Assembly (NCBI GenBank): GCA_030142905.1
Contig: JASJOG010000048.1
Coordinates: 186,001 to 250,000 of the forward strand
Origin: Heliopora coerulea
Lineage: Eukaryota; Cnidaria; Anthozoa; Scleralcyonacea; Helioporidae
Direction: 5' to 3'
Length of the DNA stretch: 64,000 nt
In this document: positions 33,160-44,299 of the stretch, piece after piece
Layout: the number at the start of each line of letters is the position of its first letter
How positions within the stretch are numbered: the first letter of the stretch is position 1
Notes under the pieces: generated by a model
What the model was told of the DNA's origin: nothing
Databases searched by the model: none
The model's input: the letters and a program-made list of their open reading frames with translations, nothing else
Program-made: the position numbers and the translations under genes

Positions 33160-36100
33160 ATCTGGAACTTTTTGTGAGCATATTCTGAAAAATTGCAAGC
33201 AAATCAAAGTTAACGGGGATAACGGGGTTGTGTACCGAAATTTGTATCCAACTTTTCGCGGTTTCATTACTCAAAATGGTGACAAGTTAAAGGATTATTT
33301 GAATGAGATGCGTTTAATGCACCACAGTTTTTAAATTATTACTGACAGCTTTTCAACAGTTTACATTACTTCAGGATTTTAGATATTCTACCTTGGCTGA
33401 GTGGGCTAAGATTTGAGACTCGACTGGTAGCTGCTATGGATTTTGACACGTTCATTACTCCATGCGTACAAGTTATTTACATTACAGGTACTTAAAAAAG
33501 GATAGGGAAAAGGAATATAAAAACATGAGGAAGATACAGACATTTAAAATGTTTTAAAACTTTACTATTAGAAACTTTAAAACTTGAAAGTGTGCTGGAT
33601 TACCCATTCCCAGTTGCGACCTCATTCTGAAGAAAGTCGCCGTTGTCCATCAAAAATTTAGTAAACTTTTTAAAGTTCTAATGTTCTTAAATAAGTTTCT
33701 TTTATCATTGTTTTTAGACGAAATTCGACTTACCTACTAATCACCCCAATCGCATGCGAATACATACACATGTTAAAGCATATATTCCGTAAAATGACGT
33801 TAAATATTCTAATTATTGAATAAATTTCCTTTTAGATTCTAAAGAAGCCCGCTAGAATACTTGAAAATCCATATTAATACGTATATTGAGTGTATGATAA
33901 GCAACTCTGAAAACTGCGACTTACTTGGAGAGGAATCTTCACGTGACTCCAACGGATAACAACTCACAGAAATGAGAACCCATAAAAAAATGTTACCCGT
34001 TCTCTATAGACCATGGCATGAACATTTCGATTAAATTTGGACGAGTAATGTAAATTTCATGTATGATTTCGTCAACCATTTCTCTGCAGGATCTGTCTCC
34101 ATGAGTAAAATCGTCTGGAGTTTGCCAGAGTAAAATATTAGGGTCTAACTATGATCTCACTTTCCCGGGACGAGATAGAATTTGGTGCCATTAAGCCTTT
34201 CCCGGGATGACTTTTAATTGCGGTTACACGCAAAGGAATATCCAAACTGGGTGACATGAAGTTAAGTTTGGCGCCGAAATTTATCTCGCCGACGTTCCCC
34301 GAAGTGTCACCGAAGTGTTACCGAAGCATTAGTAAAAGAGAGCCTTCAGTCAAGCATGCGGGAGCTTGAAACTTGTCTCGCCTTACCGGGATATTCCGCT
34401 TAAATGGAAGAGAAATATATTGGCCAGGCGGAATCCCGCCTTATCAAAGGCGAGATCTCGCCAGTAATAAGTATCCCGCTAAGCAGGGACAAGTCAAGCT
34501 TCACATGTAATTGCAAATTGATTTTAACAAGAGGTTGATTATGAGAGTAGGATCTCGGCAAAACGTCCCGTCCCCGAAATGCGGGATTATTATCTCCATA
34601 TAATCAGGCCCTTAGAAGACTGTTTCTGCAGGGAAAAAGTTAACTTAATGCATTCGATACAGCACATGTCAGCAATAATCATATATCTATACTTTGTACA
34701 GGAGCAGGAACGACACAACAACATAAGCAACAACACCTACAGCCACAACAATCGTCGTCAATTTCTGATAGCAACAGTATAATCAATTTGTCATACCAAC
34801 ATCAACATCAGCCTCGATATCATAGTAACGAATGTCCAAGATTCACTAATTCTAAATGTTTATGATTCTTTTGGAGATTATCTTAAATTCTAATGCATAA
34901 ATTCTGTTACATTTTATTGAACATTTTTTCAACGGCAATCGTTTTGAATTGTTTATGTTAGTTTGACGTGCGATACATTTTTCTTACGCAGCAGGAAATA
35001 TTTCAAATTAGATATTAAATTATGTAGTCCTTATCGACTTGCTTACCTAAAGATTGATGTATCAACGAAGACATATAAATTGATCGAATGAATAAAGGCG
35101 GTTATGCAACGTTAAAATAATGATTATTTAAACTTATCACCAACTAGCAAACGAAAGTTTGAAGACATCCAACAGCAATCAATAATGTTCTACAAAATTG
35201 TCAAATGTTAACAAAATTACGAACAAGATATGCACACGTGAGAGTATTAAATGTTTACTCCAAAATCTTCAATCCTCTCAACCAACAAACTGTAATCAAG
35301 GTATACATTTACTCTGCCATTTACGCCAACCACACTAACATGATTTCATTTAAATGTCCTTAAATCTGGCTTCCCAACATCAAAAAGTCATCCATATCAA
35401 AAGCCTCAGACGCCCACGCAGAACTACCACTATATTGGGCACATGATAATTGGGAACAGTCGTAATTAAAGCATTTTTAAAGGTATTTCGAACGTATATT
35501 CACATTCTTTCTTTATACTAAAGAGAAATGTTTACTCGTCGTCATAGTGCTGGTGCAATCCTGGTATGAATTTGAAGACCACCTTGACTTAAGATCAAAG
35601 ACCTGCTTGTTAAAGATTGACTTCGATTCGGAAGCTTGGAACTTGCTAAGTAGAAAGCTATTACTTCGTATTTTGCATACGTTGATAAGCCAAAGCTGCC
35701 TATCACATTAAGTTATTGATTCTACAATAAGCCTGCTACGCGGTCACCTCTACTTCACTTTGATGGTTTTTCAAAGGTCTAACAATTTTCTGAGTGCTTA
35801 TAGCTCAGATCATTAAGCAAAACCATCTTATTTCGTATTATTTTTATTTCTTTAATAGTTGCTTTTCTTAATAGTCTTTGATAGTCTTTATCTCTTTAAT
35901 AGTTGTTTTCTTAAATAAATTTTTTTTTGCCAACCAAAAGTGGTAACATAAACCATCGGTTATAAGTACTACTATTTCACTCATCCTTAATAATTTGGCC
36001 CTCGTATTGTGTTATTAAAACCTCACAGTACATAAAAATGTGAAACCTATCTATCTCTATGGTAGTTCATCACTTTAATAGTCACTCTAATCATAAGTTG

Positions 36101-36720
36101 AATTTGGCTAAAAGTAGTAGCATTACCTCAGAGTAATGAATATACTCTTAACTTATTCAGCGTTAATCATTTACTTAGTGACAGGTTTCCTGAAAGGTAA
36201 ATGAGTAAAATCATCTAGAGTTAGCCAGAGTAAAATTAGTAAATTGCCAAATGGCAACTATGCCAGGTAAAGGGTTAATTATTTGCTTTTATTTTGTAAT
36301 GATCACGTCTTACAACGTCCCACGTATTTGAATAATTTTACATCAACATGTAAAACCATTTTGTTTCGTTTCTTTTTTTTACTTCTTTAATAATGACTTT
36401 CGTACTATGTTAAATTTGGTTAAAAGTTCAACGTTACCCATGAGTTCAATAAGACAGAAGCTTTTGCAACAATGTGTATTTGAATATCTGCTGAGCTTTT
36501 GTCCCGGATACTCAGGAATTCCTCAGAGCAAGGCTGAAATTTAAAAATATAAACTAGGTATTCGTACGTCAAAATTTCAACGGATAAATTGGGATAACGT
36601 GCGTGATGGCGTCGCAATGCCAACTGAAAGAAATATTACCAAATAGCTAAGCATAATATCAATAACTGGCCTTAAAATTATAGGTTAATTTAAATGGTTG
36701 AATGAATGTATTTAGCAAAA
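33160..36720. other. gene-poor stretch with two decayed MITE copies
   Basis: Copies of the dispersed MITE core occur near 34108-34137 (GAGTAAAATCGTCTGGAG...CCAGAGTAAAAT) and 36200-36237 (GAGTAAAATCATCTAGAG...CCAGAGTAAAAT), both in minus orientation. A GC-rich run with CCCGCC and CCCGCTAAGC repeats lies at 34280-34580. No exon is recognisable. Confidence 0.5.
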
Positions 36721-36732
36721 GAGTGTTGTTTC

Positions 36733-36900
36733 AGAATCATCCTCATGGTATTATGAAATGATAACTTCACAATTAACCTACACTGTTGAAGTCAACTGAA
36801 AAATGTTGACTCGAGCGGGATTTGAACTCGCACTTTGAACTCGCACTCGGGATACCGGTCCGCCGCTCTACCTGTTGAGCTATCGAGTTCACAGGGATTG
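36733..36900 (-). mobile_element. tRNA-derived SINE
   Basis: The minus strand holds a tRNA-like head (36889-36808) with A box TAGCTCAACAGGTAGAGC and B box GAGTTCAAATCCC, closed by an AACTCGA/TCGAGTC-type acceptor stem. A tail (CAACATTTTTCAGTTGACTTC...) is shared with the copies at 61 kb. A 12-base tandem duplication in the T arm (CGCACTTTGAACT) destroys it as a tRNA. Confidence 0.8.
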
Positions 36901-36951
36901 GAGGCGAGTTTTTATCCAATTTAAGTGCACGAAATACTCTCGCGACAACTT

Positions 36952-36979
36952 AACGCTATCCATGAGATTGGATAGCGTT
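36952..36979. other. perfect 11-base hairpin
   Basis: AACGCTATCCA and TGGATAGCGTT are exact inverted repeats with a six-base loop, between the SINE-bearing repeat and the LINE fragment. Confidence 0.6.
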
Positions 36980-36983
36980 AATA

Positions 36984-37430
36984 ATGATTAACGACCTGCT
37001 GGAGGAGTGGGAAGACAGATGGAAATATGTCGACGATTCGTCACTTTCAGAAACCATTACCAGAAACCATGAATCATTATTGCAGACTACTTTGAATGAT
37101 ATCAATCACTGGTGTATGCGCAATAATATGTCCCTAAATCCTCGTAAGTGCAAGGAGATCCTTGTTTGTTTTTGGAAAATTAAACCCAATTTTCCACCGA
37201 TGACTGTTGATGGGCAGCCTATTGACTTGGTAAAGTCTGCGAAATTTTTTGATGTAATTTTTAGCGATGACTTAAAGTGGAACGAGCACGTTACTTATAT
37301 CGTGAAGAAGTCTTCAAAACGACTTTATTTGTTAAGACTCCTTAAACGAGCTCGTGCTGACCCTAAAACATTATTTAATGTATATGTTACATGTGTAAGA
37401 CCAACTCTGGAGTATTGCGCCCAAGTTTGG
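36984..37430 (+). pseudogene. LINE reverse transcriptase fragment
   Basis: The frame starts at a chance methionine and reads KYVDDSSLSETI (the Y-V-D-D catalytic box), then NNMSLNPRKCKEIL, KFFDVIFSDDLKWNEHV and CVRPTLEYCAQVW, the order seen in the distal reverse transcriptase of CR1/jockey-type LINEs. It ends abruptly where the Crypton-like element begins. Everything upstream of motif C is missing. Confidence 0.85.
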
Positions 37431-37546
37431 CAATACGCAACAAACCCTCGCCCACCCTTCCAAAATATCACTCGAGAATCCAAGTAACATTGATAATTTT
37501 AAAACTTGTCAGAAAAATCGCCCTTACTATAACTGGAAGACGGAAT

Positions 37547-37548
37547 AA

Positions 37549-37595
<47 letters not shown>

Positions 37596-37667
37596 CTGGC
37601 GGGATGCTGGGAGCCCGTAACAGGCTGAGACCCCTTCCACTGTCCTTAGTTGGGTGGTGTGCGAGTT

Positions 37668-37705
<38 letters not shown>
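37547..37705. repeat. two (AAT)n microsatellites around a 75-base GC-rich block
   Basis: (AAT)n at about 37547-37592 and (TAA)n at about 37670-37705 enclose a block starting CCTGGCGGGATGCTGGGAGC. The block has the look of a short LINE 3' end with a microsatellite tail, inserted in the Crypton 5' region. Confidence 0.75.
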
Positions 37706-37707
<2 letters not shown>

Positions 37708-38983
37708 CCCCTCCAAAAAAAGAACCAAAGAAAAACCACGCACAATTCGGCCTCAAATTAACAACCTACATAGCTTATATTTAAACTGCTTGTCGTCATA
37801 TTTATGATTAAAATTTCGATTAAGTTTTATTAAAACAAAACGTTTGGTGAGAATGACCTTAAATGGTTTAATGAATGGTAAGAGATCTGTTCTGACAATT
37901 CTACTGCTAAACAATGGATGTTGGTATCAAGACCCTGTATTAGTCACGATCTTGAGTCATTTCGAGTCGTTTTTCAGTCAAACTTTTCACTCATGTTGCT
38001 TTAAAGAAAGACTTTATTAGATGGCCAGGCTTTCCGTCTTAAAATTGGAGCATCCTCAAAGGTTACCGGTCGGTTACCAGCATTACGGACAGCTCATGAT
38101 TGAAAAAGTTTTTTGATATTTTTTGTATTAAAAAACTGGTAAATTCTACGTTATCTCAAAATTGGTTGCAAATGTGTATTAGAAGTGCTATGATGAAAAT
38201 TTATGCTAAGTATTCATCCGGAGGTACGAGACTTTGGTGACGAAGATGAAACGAATTACAAAACCGACGAAATAAACAAAGAAAACATGAGCAAGTTCTG
38301 AATTTTTATTGCTGACCAAAAATCAGAAAAATACATAATATGTTACAAAATACGACAAGCAAACCTTGTGCAAATTTTGGTCAAAAGAAGAACGAGTAGA
38401 GAAAAGTAAAATACGTACTTTTTTCCTCTGCAAAACTTTCGTAAAAAAGAAAAATGGCGTAGCGTACAAACTTGCGACTCTTACGTATTTTCAACTAAGC
38501 ATTCAGCGGCACCTCAACCCAAAGGATTGAACGGTGAATTTGCAAAAGGACGACTGCTTTAAACTTTTAAACTTTCTTGAGAGGTTTTTTACATCCTGAT
38601 GAAAGCATTACTGGTCGAATACGGTAGAGTTCATCATCCACAAGCCACCCGGAGATGTGAGAAAGACTGAAGTGGACAACTGTTTCGCCGAAGGATAGTT
38701 TGATGACCAAAAACAAGTAGCTTTGCAGCGTATTACCTGGTGGCTGTTTACCTTGTATTTTTTGTTTCGAGCCAGAAATGCATCCCAACGTCTTCAGTGG
38801 GGCGACATTTCCTACGGAGAACAATCCTGACTGAGGCAGTGGAAAGCGGAGAGAACATCCAAAGACTGTCACGGCCTGGACAAGTCTTCCCGATGAGTGT
38901 TTTATCCCACTTCTCAAACAATTGACCATGAACGCTGTCCGGTTAAATACTAAAAAATATTCAAAAGCCATCATCCTGCAGAT

Positions 38984-39444
38984 ATGAATGAACCAGAATC
39001 TTCATTCTACTTTACCAATAAACACCAGCAAAATCCAGGCGATAATATTTGGTACAAAAAGTCTCCCTTGGGGAAAAATGAAGTCGGGAAGCCACTTTTG
39101 AAAGCTGCTCAAAACAAGTCCGTTCGCAGAACTTGTATTTCAAAGCTACTCGATTCAGACTTATCTGTGATTGTGTAGCTCAGCTAAGCGGTTGCCAGAA
39201 CGTGAAAAGTCTCGAGATTTATACAAATCAGCATCTATTCAACTTCAGCGAAGAGTGTCGTTTACACTTACTCACTTACCAAATGTCCGGACAGGAAGCG
39301 AGTTCCCTTATGTTTTTTGTTTATATTTATCAGGAAGAACCAAGACAAAGCTTTGCTGCAACAAATGAACAGTTGGCGAATGCATATTCCAAGGAGCTAA
39401 CTTTGGGAACTGCTGTTTCAAGTCATAAATTGTCCAGATACTAA
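38984..39444 (+). pseudogene. DUF3504/Crypton tyrosine recombinase C-terminal region (copy B)
   Basis: The plus frames 38984-39178 and 39133-39444 encode the C-terminal part of a Crypton tyrosine recombinase of the KIAA1958/DUF3504 type. They carry the PLGKNEVG motif, a basic VRRTCISKLL stretch where the family has S-G-R-K-T, then AQLSGCQNVKSLEIY with the presumed nucleophilic Tyr. A frameshift between the two pieces, and Cys in place of the usual His in S-G-H, disable it. The copy at 41.1-41.4 kb is a close relative. Confidence 0.75.
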
Positions 39445-39886
39445 GATGGCCTCCAAAAGTGAAACCAGCCGCAAGCACCAAGAAAACCATTTCATTTGCC
39501 GGTCTTAAATCATTTACGGGCTTCAGTGTTCAGATGATGTAAACAACGTCTGAGAGATCCATAAAACGGAAAAAAGAACGAGACCAAACAGATTTGCGTC
39601 AATACGGACCTAAGTAACCTAAGGTTTGGTCAACAACATACTAGTCCCCGAGCTTGCACACGGCATTCTTAAGTGACCGGAACCCATGGATATATACCTA
39701 TATACATACATATATATATATATATATATGTATATTTTTATACAGGGTGTATCAAAAAAACCCGCAAACCCTTTTCAAATCAGATATTTATGAAAGTTGC
39801 ATAATTTAGCACTAATTGACCCCAAGGGTGTGTAAACACAATTCATGCTTGGGGATGTCGAAATTCGTACTGTGTGGTTATTCTAA

Positions 39887-41922
39887 TAACTAGAAATACG
39901 TGCACGCAACAACCCCTCGCCCACCCTCCAAAAAAATCTCTGGAGAATCCAAGTAACTAGAAATACGTACACCCAACAACCCCTCGCCCACACTCCAAAA
40001 AAATCTCTGGAGAATCCAAGTAACAATAATAAGTTTTCAAAATTCTCAAAAAGACAAATCCTCCTGACTATAACTGGAAGAGGACATGCAATAAAAAAAA
40101 ACCCACACAGAATTTGGCCGCAAATAAACAACAATCCAAACAGACTTTCCGTCTTAAACGTGGAGCATTCTCATAGATTATTAAACGGATACCGGCATTA
40201 CGGACAGCTCATGACTGAATATTTTTCTGACATTTTTTTTGACTTAAAAAATTGATAAATTATACATTACCTCAAAGTTGGTTACAAATGTTTTTAAGAT
40301 CTATTATGATAAGGGTTTATGCTAAGTATTCATCCGGAAGTACAAGACTTTGGTGACGAAGATGAAACGAATTACGAAATCGACGAAGTAAACAAAGAAA
40401 ACATGAACGAGTTCTGCAGTTTTATCGCTGACCAAAAATCGGAAAATACAAAACATAAAACAAAATACGACAAGCAAACCTTGTGCAAGTTTTGTCGAAA
40501 GAAAAACGAGAAGAGAGAAGTAAAAGACGTACTTTTTCCAAGGCAAAACATCAATAAAAATGAAAAATGGCGTATAAACCTGCAACTCTTGCCTATTTTC
40601 AACTAAGCATTCAGTGGCACCTCAACACAAAGGGTTCAACAGTAAATTTACACACAGACGGCTTTAAACTTTTTTGAGAAGTTTTAAAATCCTGATGAAA
40701 GCATTACCGATCGAATACGGTAAAGGTCATCATGCACAAATCACTCTTGAAGTGAGAAAGACTGAAGCGGACAACTGTTTTGCCGAAGGATAATTTGGTG
40801 ACCAAAAACAAGTAGCTTTGCAGCGAGTTACCTGGTGGCTGTTTACCTTGCATTTTTGTTTCGAATCAAAAATACATCCTAATGTCTTCAATGCGGTGAC
40901 ATTTCATAGCAAAAAAAATCCTGATTGAGGCAATCAAATCTTTGTGTGGAAAGCGGAAAAAGCATCCAAAGACTGTCATGGCCTTGACAACTCTTCTGGA
41001 TGACGAGTGTTCTATCCCACTTCTCAAACAATTGACCATGAACGCTGTCCGCTTAAATACTGCAAAATGTTCAAAAACAATCGTCGTACAGAGATGAATG
41101 AACCAGAATCTTCATTCTACTTTACCAATAAACACCAGCAAAATCCAGGCGGTAATATTTCGTACAAGAAGTCTCCCTTGGGGAAGAATGAAGTCGGGGA
41201 GCTACTTTTCAAAGCTGCTCAAAACAATTCCGTTCGCAAAACTTGTACTTCAAAGCTACTCGATTCAGACTTACCTTACTTTCAGCTCAGGTAAGTGGTT
41301 ACCACAACGTGAAAAGTCCCAAGATTTATACTAATCGACATCTATTCAACTTCAGCGAAGAATGTCGTTTTAATACAGTTAGTCGCTTAGCAAATGTCCT
41401 GACAGCAAGCGAGTTCCCTTACGTCTTTTGTTCATATAAATCAGAAAGAACCAAGACAAAGCGTTGCTGCAAAAAGTGAACAGTTGGCAAATGCATATTC
41501 CAAGGAGCTAACTTTGAGAACTGCTCTGTCAAGTCATAAATTGTCCAGTTACTGAGGTGGCGAAACCGGCCGCAAGCACCAAGAAAGCCATTTCCTTTGC
41601 CGGTCTTAAATCATTTACTGGCTTCAGTGTTCAAATAATGTAAACAACTTGCGAGAGATCCATACAAGGGAAAAAATAACGAGACCAAATCGATTTGCTT
41701 CAATATGGTACCTAAGTACGGTTTGTTCAACAACATACCTGTTCCCGAGCCGGCACACGGCATTTTTGAGTGACCGGAACCCATGGATATATATATATAT
41801 ATATATAGAAAGATACATATACAAAGCAAAAATTTTTCTCCCTAGTAATCACCACGCGTGTAACAGGACTCCACGCACGTCAAGATGAGTACCCTCGCAC
41901 CCCGCTTCACGCGGTGGACGAG
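39887..41922 (+). mobile_element. Crypton-like element C, nested copy
   Basis: The copy starts with two tandem 67-base units (39887-39953 and 39954-40020, each TAACTAGAAATACG ... CCAAG) and ends CGCGGTGGACGAGGGG at about 41922. Frames: 40319-40606, an acidic then basic N-terminal region (HPEVQDFGDEDETNYEID; KHKTKYDKQTLCKFCRKK) akin to the N-terminal DNA-binding half of DUF3504 proteins; 41007-41294, HERCPLKYCKMF, MNEPESSFYFTNKHQQNPGG and SPLGKNEVGELLFKAA; then QVSGYHNVKSPKIY in another frame. Several shifts separate them. It is the most complete of the three copies. Confidence 0.75.
41007..41479 (+). pseudogene. DUF3504/Crypton recombinase C-terminal region (copy C)
   Basis: Frame 41007-41294 gives the conserved C-terminal half of the recombinase; frame 41243-41479 continues with VSGYHNVKSPKIYTN, which keeps the N-V-K-S spacing to the presumed catalytic Tyr. 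The junction is out of frame. Upstream, near 40800-41000, short in-frame pieces (CFESK-HPNVFNAVTFHSK-like) fit the middle of the domain. Confidence 0.72.
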
Positions 41923-42046
41923 GGGACAAGGAAAATTAAAACGTATTTTCAAATCCCAGAAGCATAATTAGTTGCACAGGCATTGAAATGCTATTTGCAG
42001 TATCTACTTATGCAAATTATAGTGTTTGCAGTTTTTTTGATACACC

Positions 42047-42160
<114 letters not shown>

Positions 42161-42339
42161 TTAACAATTAGATTATGAGCTCGAGATTTATATATATATA
42201 TATATACAATAGAAACAGATTCCCAATGCGAAAATTTTTCTCCCAAGTCACCACGCGTGTAAAAGGACTCCACGTACGTCGAGATCAGTACCCTCGCACC
42301 GCGCTTCGCGCTTTGGGCGAGGGGATTATTTCTAACTTT

Positions 42340-43560
42340 GTACAAGAATATACTTTTTTGGTATACCCTTCTTTCTTTTAATGATTGCCAGTTTAACTCT
42401 TTCAATACATCAGTAGACCTGACTTCATACAGTCGACCTGTAACTATCCTAGCTGCTGTTTTGCATTTTCTGTACTTTGTCTAGGAGATAATCCCTACAA
42501 TTATCCCAAACTAGACCACAATAATCAAAGGGTGGTAGAATCATACCATCATTTGGGCACCAACTTGCTAATGTGCTGCAAGAAACCAATACCTTTAGAA
42601 ACTTTAGCAAGTATACCATTGATTTGCTTGTTCCATAAGAGTTGATTGTCAATAATATAACCTAGTGTTTTAAAACTTTTGATACTCGGGCCACCCAATT
42701 TAATTTCAAGGGCCCTTTCTATATTAGTTACCTTTTACCTTGAATCAATAACCATATATTCTATTTTGTCTTTATTTAATGTAAGCTTATTTGCCATTAA
42801 CCACTGATGAACATTCTACAAATCAGTATTTAATTAATCTTCATCCTCTATTCTTGATTTGCCTCTTGTGGATACATCATATTTGTGGTAGAGCATGTAA
42901 GGTAATTTGGCAAATCATTCACATAAATAAAAAAAAGTAATAGTCCCAATGTAGAACCTTGTGGTACCCCATATTTTATGCTGGTCTGCTTAGATTGTAC
43001 ATGATCAACTTTGCACACTTGGATTCTATTTCTAAGGCAAGACCTTCAAGTAATGCTCAGTTATGCTTTAGAGCTTCATTTTCATCAACAAAATATTGTG
43101 GTCAATAGAACCAAAGGCTTTCTTAAGATCCAGGAAAATTACTCCATTTAAATACCCTTGGTCCATGTTTTATCCTCCACTAATTAGTAATACTGAGAAC
43201 TAGTAAGAAGGGCTGCTTGAATTGGTTTTTCCTAAAACCTACCTGTCCAGAAGAAAGTATGTTGGCCTCCAGATATTTAAACAATTGTTTGGAGATCAGT
43301 TTTTCAAAAGCCTTGGCCATTTTAGAGAGAACAGAAATAGGCCTCTAATTGTTGCAATCTCCTTTATCACCTGAAATAATTGCTTCTTTTAATTTAAATC
43401 GTCAGGCAAAATACCTGCTAAAATAGAGTGAATGAAAATTGATACAAAAGATGGTTCTATAATGTCAGCTGAATCTCTTAACAGCTTAGGCAGAATTATA
43501 TCATGCCCTGCTGCCTCACAAAGCCGCTTGGCTGAAACAAGACAGCCGCCTGTTGCAACC
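42340..43560 (-). pseudogene. LINE reverse transcriptase relic
   Basis: Minus-strand frames, in order: GVIFLDLKKAFGSIDHNIL (motif A, near 43140), KYGVPQGSTLG (near 42975), FIYVNDLPNYL, then PPFDYCGLVWDNC and [20 protein letters not shown] (42540-42440) and [20 protein letters not shown], the distal domain. The catalytic Y-V-D-D region is lost. Frameshifts abound. Its distal end is cut at about 42325 by Crypton B. Confidence 0.82.
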
Positions 43561-43713
43561 AACCTGATAATTTACAACATCACCCATCTGAATTCTTTGA
43601 TAAACACTTTGAAATATCAACTGCATGTGTATTCTGTCCATCTGTTCCTTCATCCGTGACCAGATTTAAAAAATCACCACAAAGCTGCTTAGCGACAAGT
43701 CATATGAAAGGCT

Positions 43714-43746
43714 GTTTTCCACTAGGCGAATTCACCTAGTGGAAAA
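43714..43746. other. near-perfect palindrome at a GAATTC centre
   Basis: TTTTCCACTAGG and CCTAGTGGAAAA flank CGAATTCA, 12 matched bases each side. It may be the collapsed core of a fold-back MITE. Confidence 0.55.
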
Positions 43747-43952
43747 TTTAACAATTTTTAACTGTAAACAACTGCTTTCTTTTAGATTACGAAGACTTTC
43801 TGAACGAATTGTCGGTATGACGTGATTACATCAACTAATTGCAGAATAGCCTCAGTCGTTTCTATATGCTCCATATAAGATAATCAGGAGCCTGCTCGAC
43901 ATAAACTAAAATGAAAGCGTTTCATCAAGTAAACTTTATTATAAATATTTCA

Positions 43953-43976
43953 TTTCGGGGCACAGCCCCTTCTTCA
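43953..43976 (-). ncRNA. hammerhead-like PLE terminus with strong stem
   Basis: On the minus strand TTGAAGAA, GGGGC, loop TGT, GCCCC, then GAAATG. The five-pair GC stem before GAAA is the strongest in the window, but the CTGATGA box has decayed to TTGAAGA. No PLE coding sequence adjoins. Confidence 0.4.
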
Positions 43977-44089
43977 AATTTTTCAGAGTTTACGCAAAGT
44001 TGTCGAACATATTAACTTAATACTTAAAAATGCTTTAAAATGCATACAAGAATAATACATGTCCATTGACTCTTAGCTTTCATTTAGAA

Positions 44090-44196
44090 ATATGGCAAGG
44101 TCAGTATACTACCGAAACATGGTGCGAAGAGGTCCAACATGTAGAGCGAAGGTCCTCTACAATCTAAGTTCCCGCAGTATACTGACCTTGCTATAT
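44090..44196. mobile_element. short MITE with about 20-base inverted ends
   Basis: CAAGGTCAGTATACT (44096-44110) and AGTATACTGACCTTG (44176-44190) are exact inverted repeats, extended outward by ATAT. The interior is 65 bases. No clear target duplication. Confidence 0.65.
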
Positions 44197-44220
44197 AGTC
44201 ACAGAATAATAAATTAATTA

Positions 44221-44257
44221 ACAGAATAAAGAATTAAGAGTTAATTCTTTATTCTGT
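44221..44257. other. perfect 17-base inverted repeat
   Basis: ACAGAATAAAGAATTAA and its exact complement are separated by GAG. It lies 25 bases after the short MITE. Confidence 0.7.
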
Positions 44258-44299
44258 GATATAGTGATGTGGATTTCAACATCACAGTTTAGCGCTTTT

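Noticed and set aside
37468..37745. Frames with long Ile, Leu, Tyr or Asn runs
   Set aside because: They translate the two (AAT)n microsatellites.
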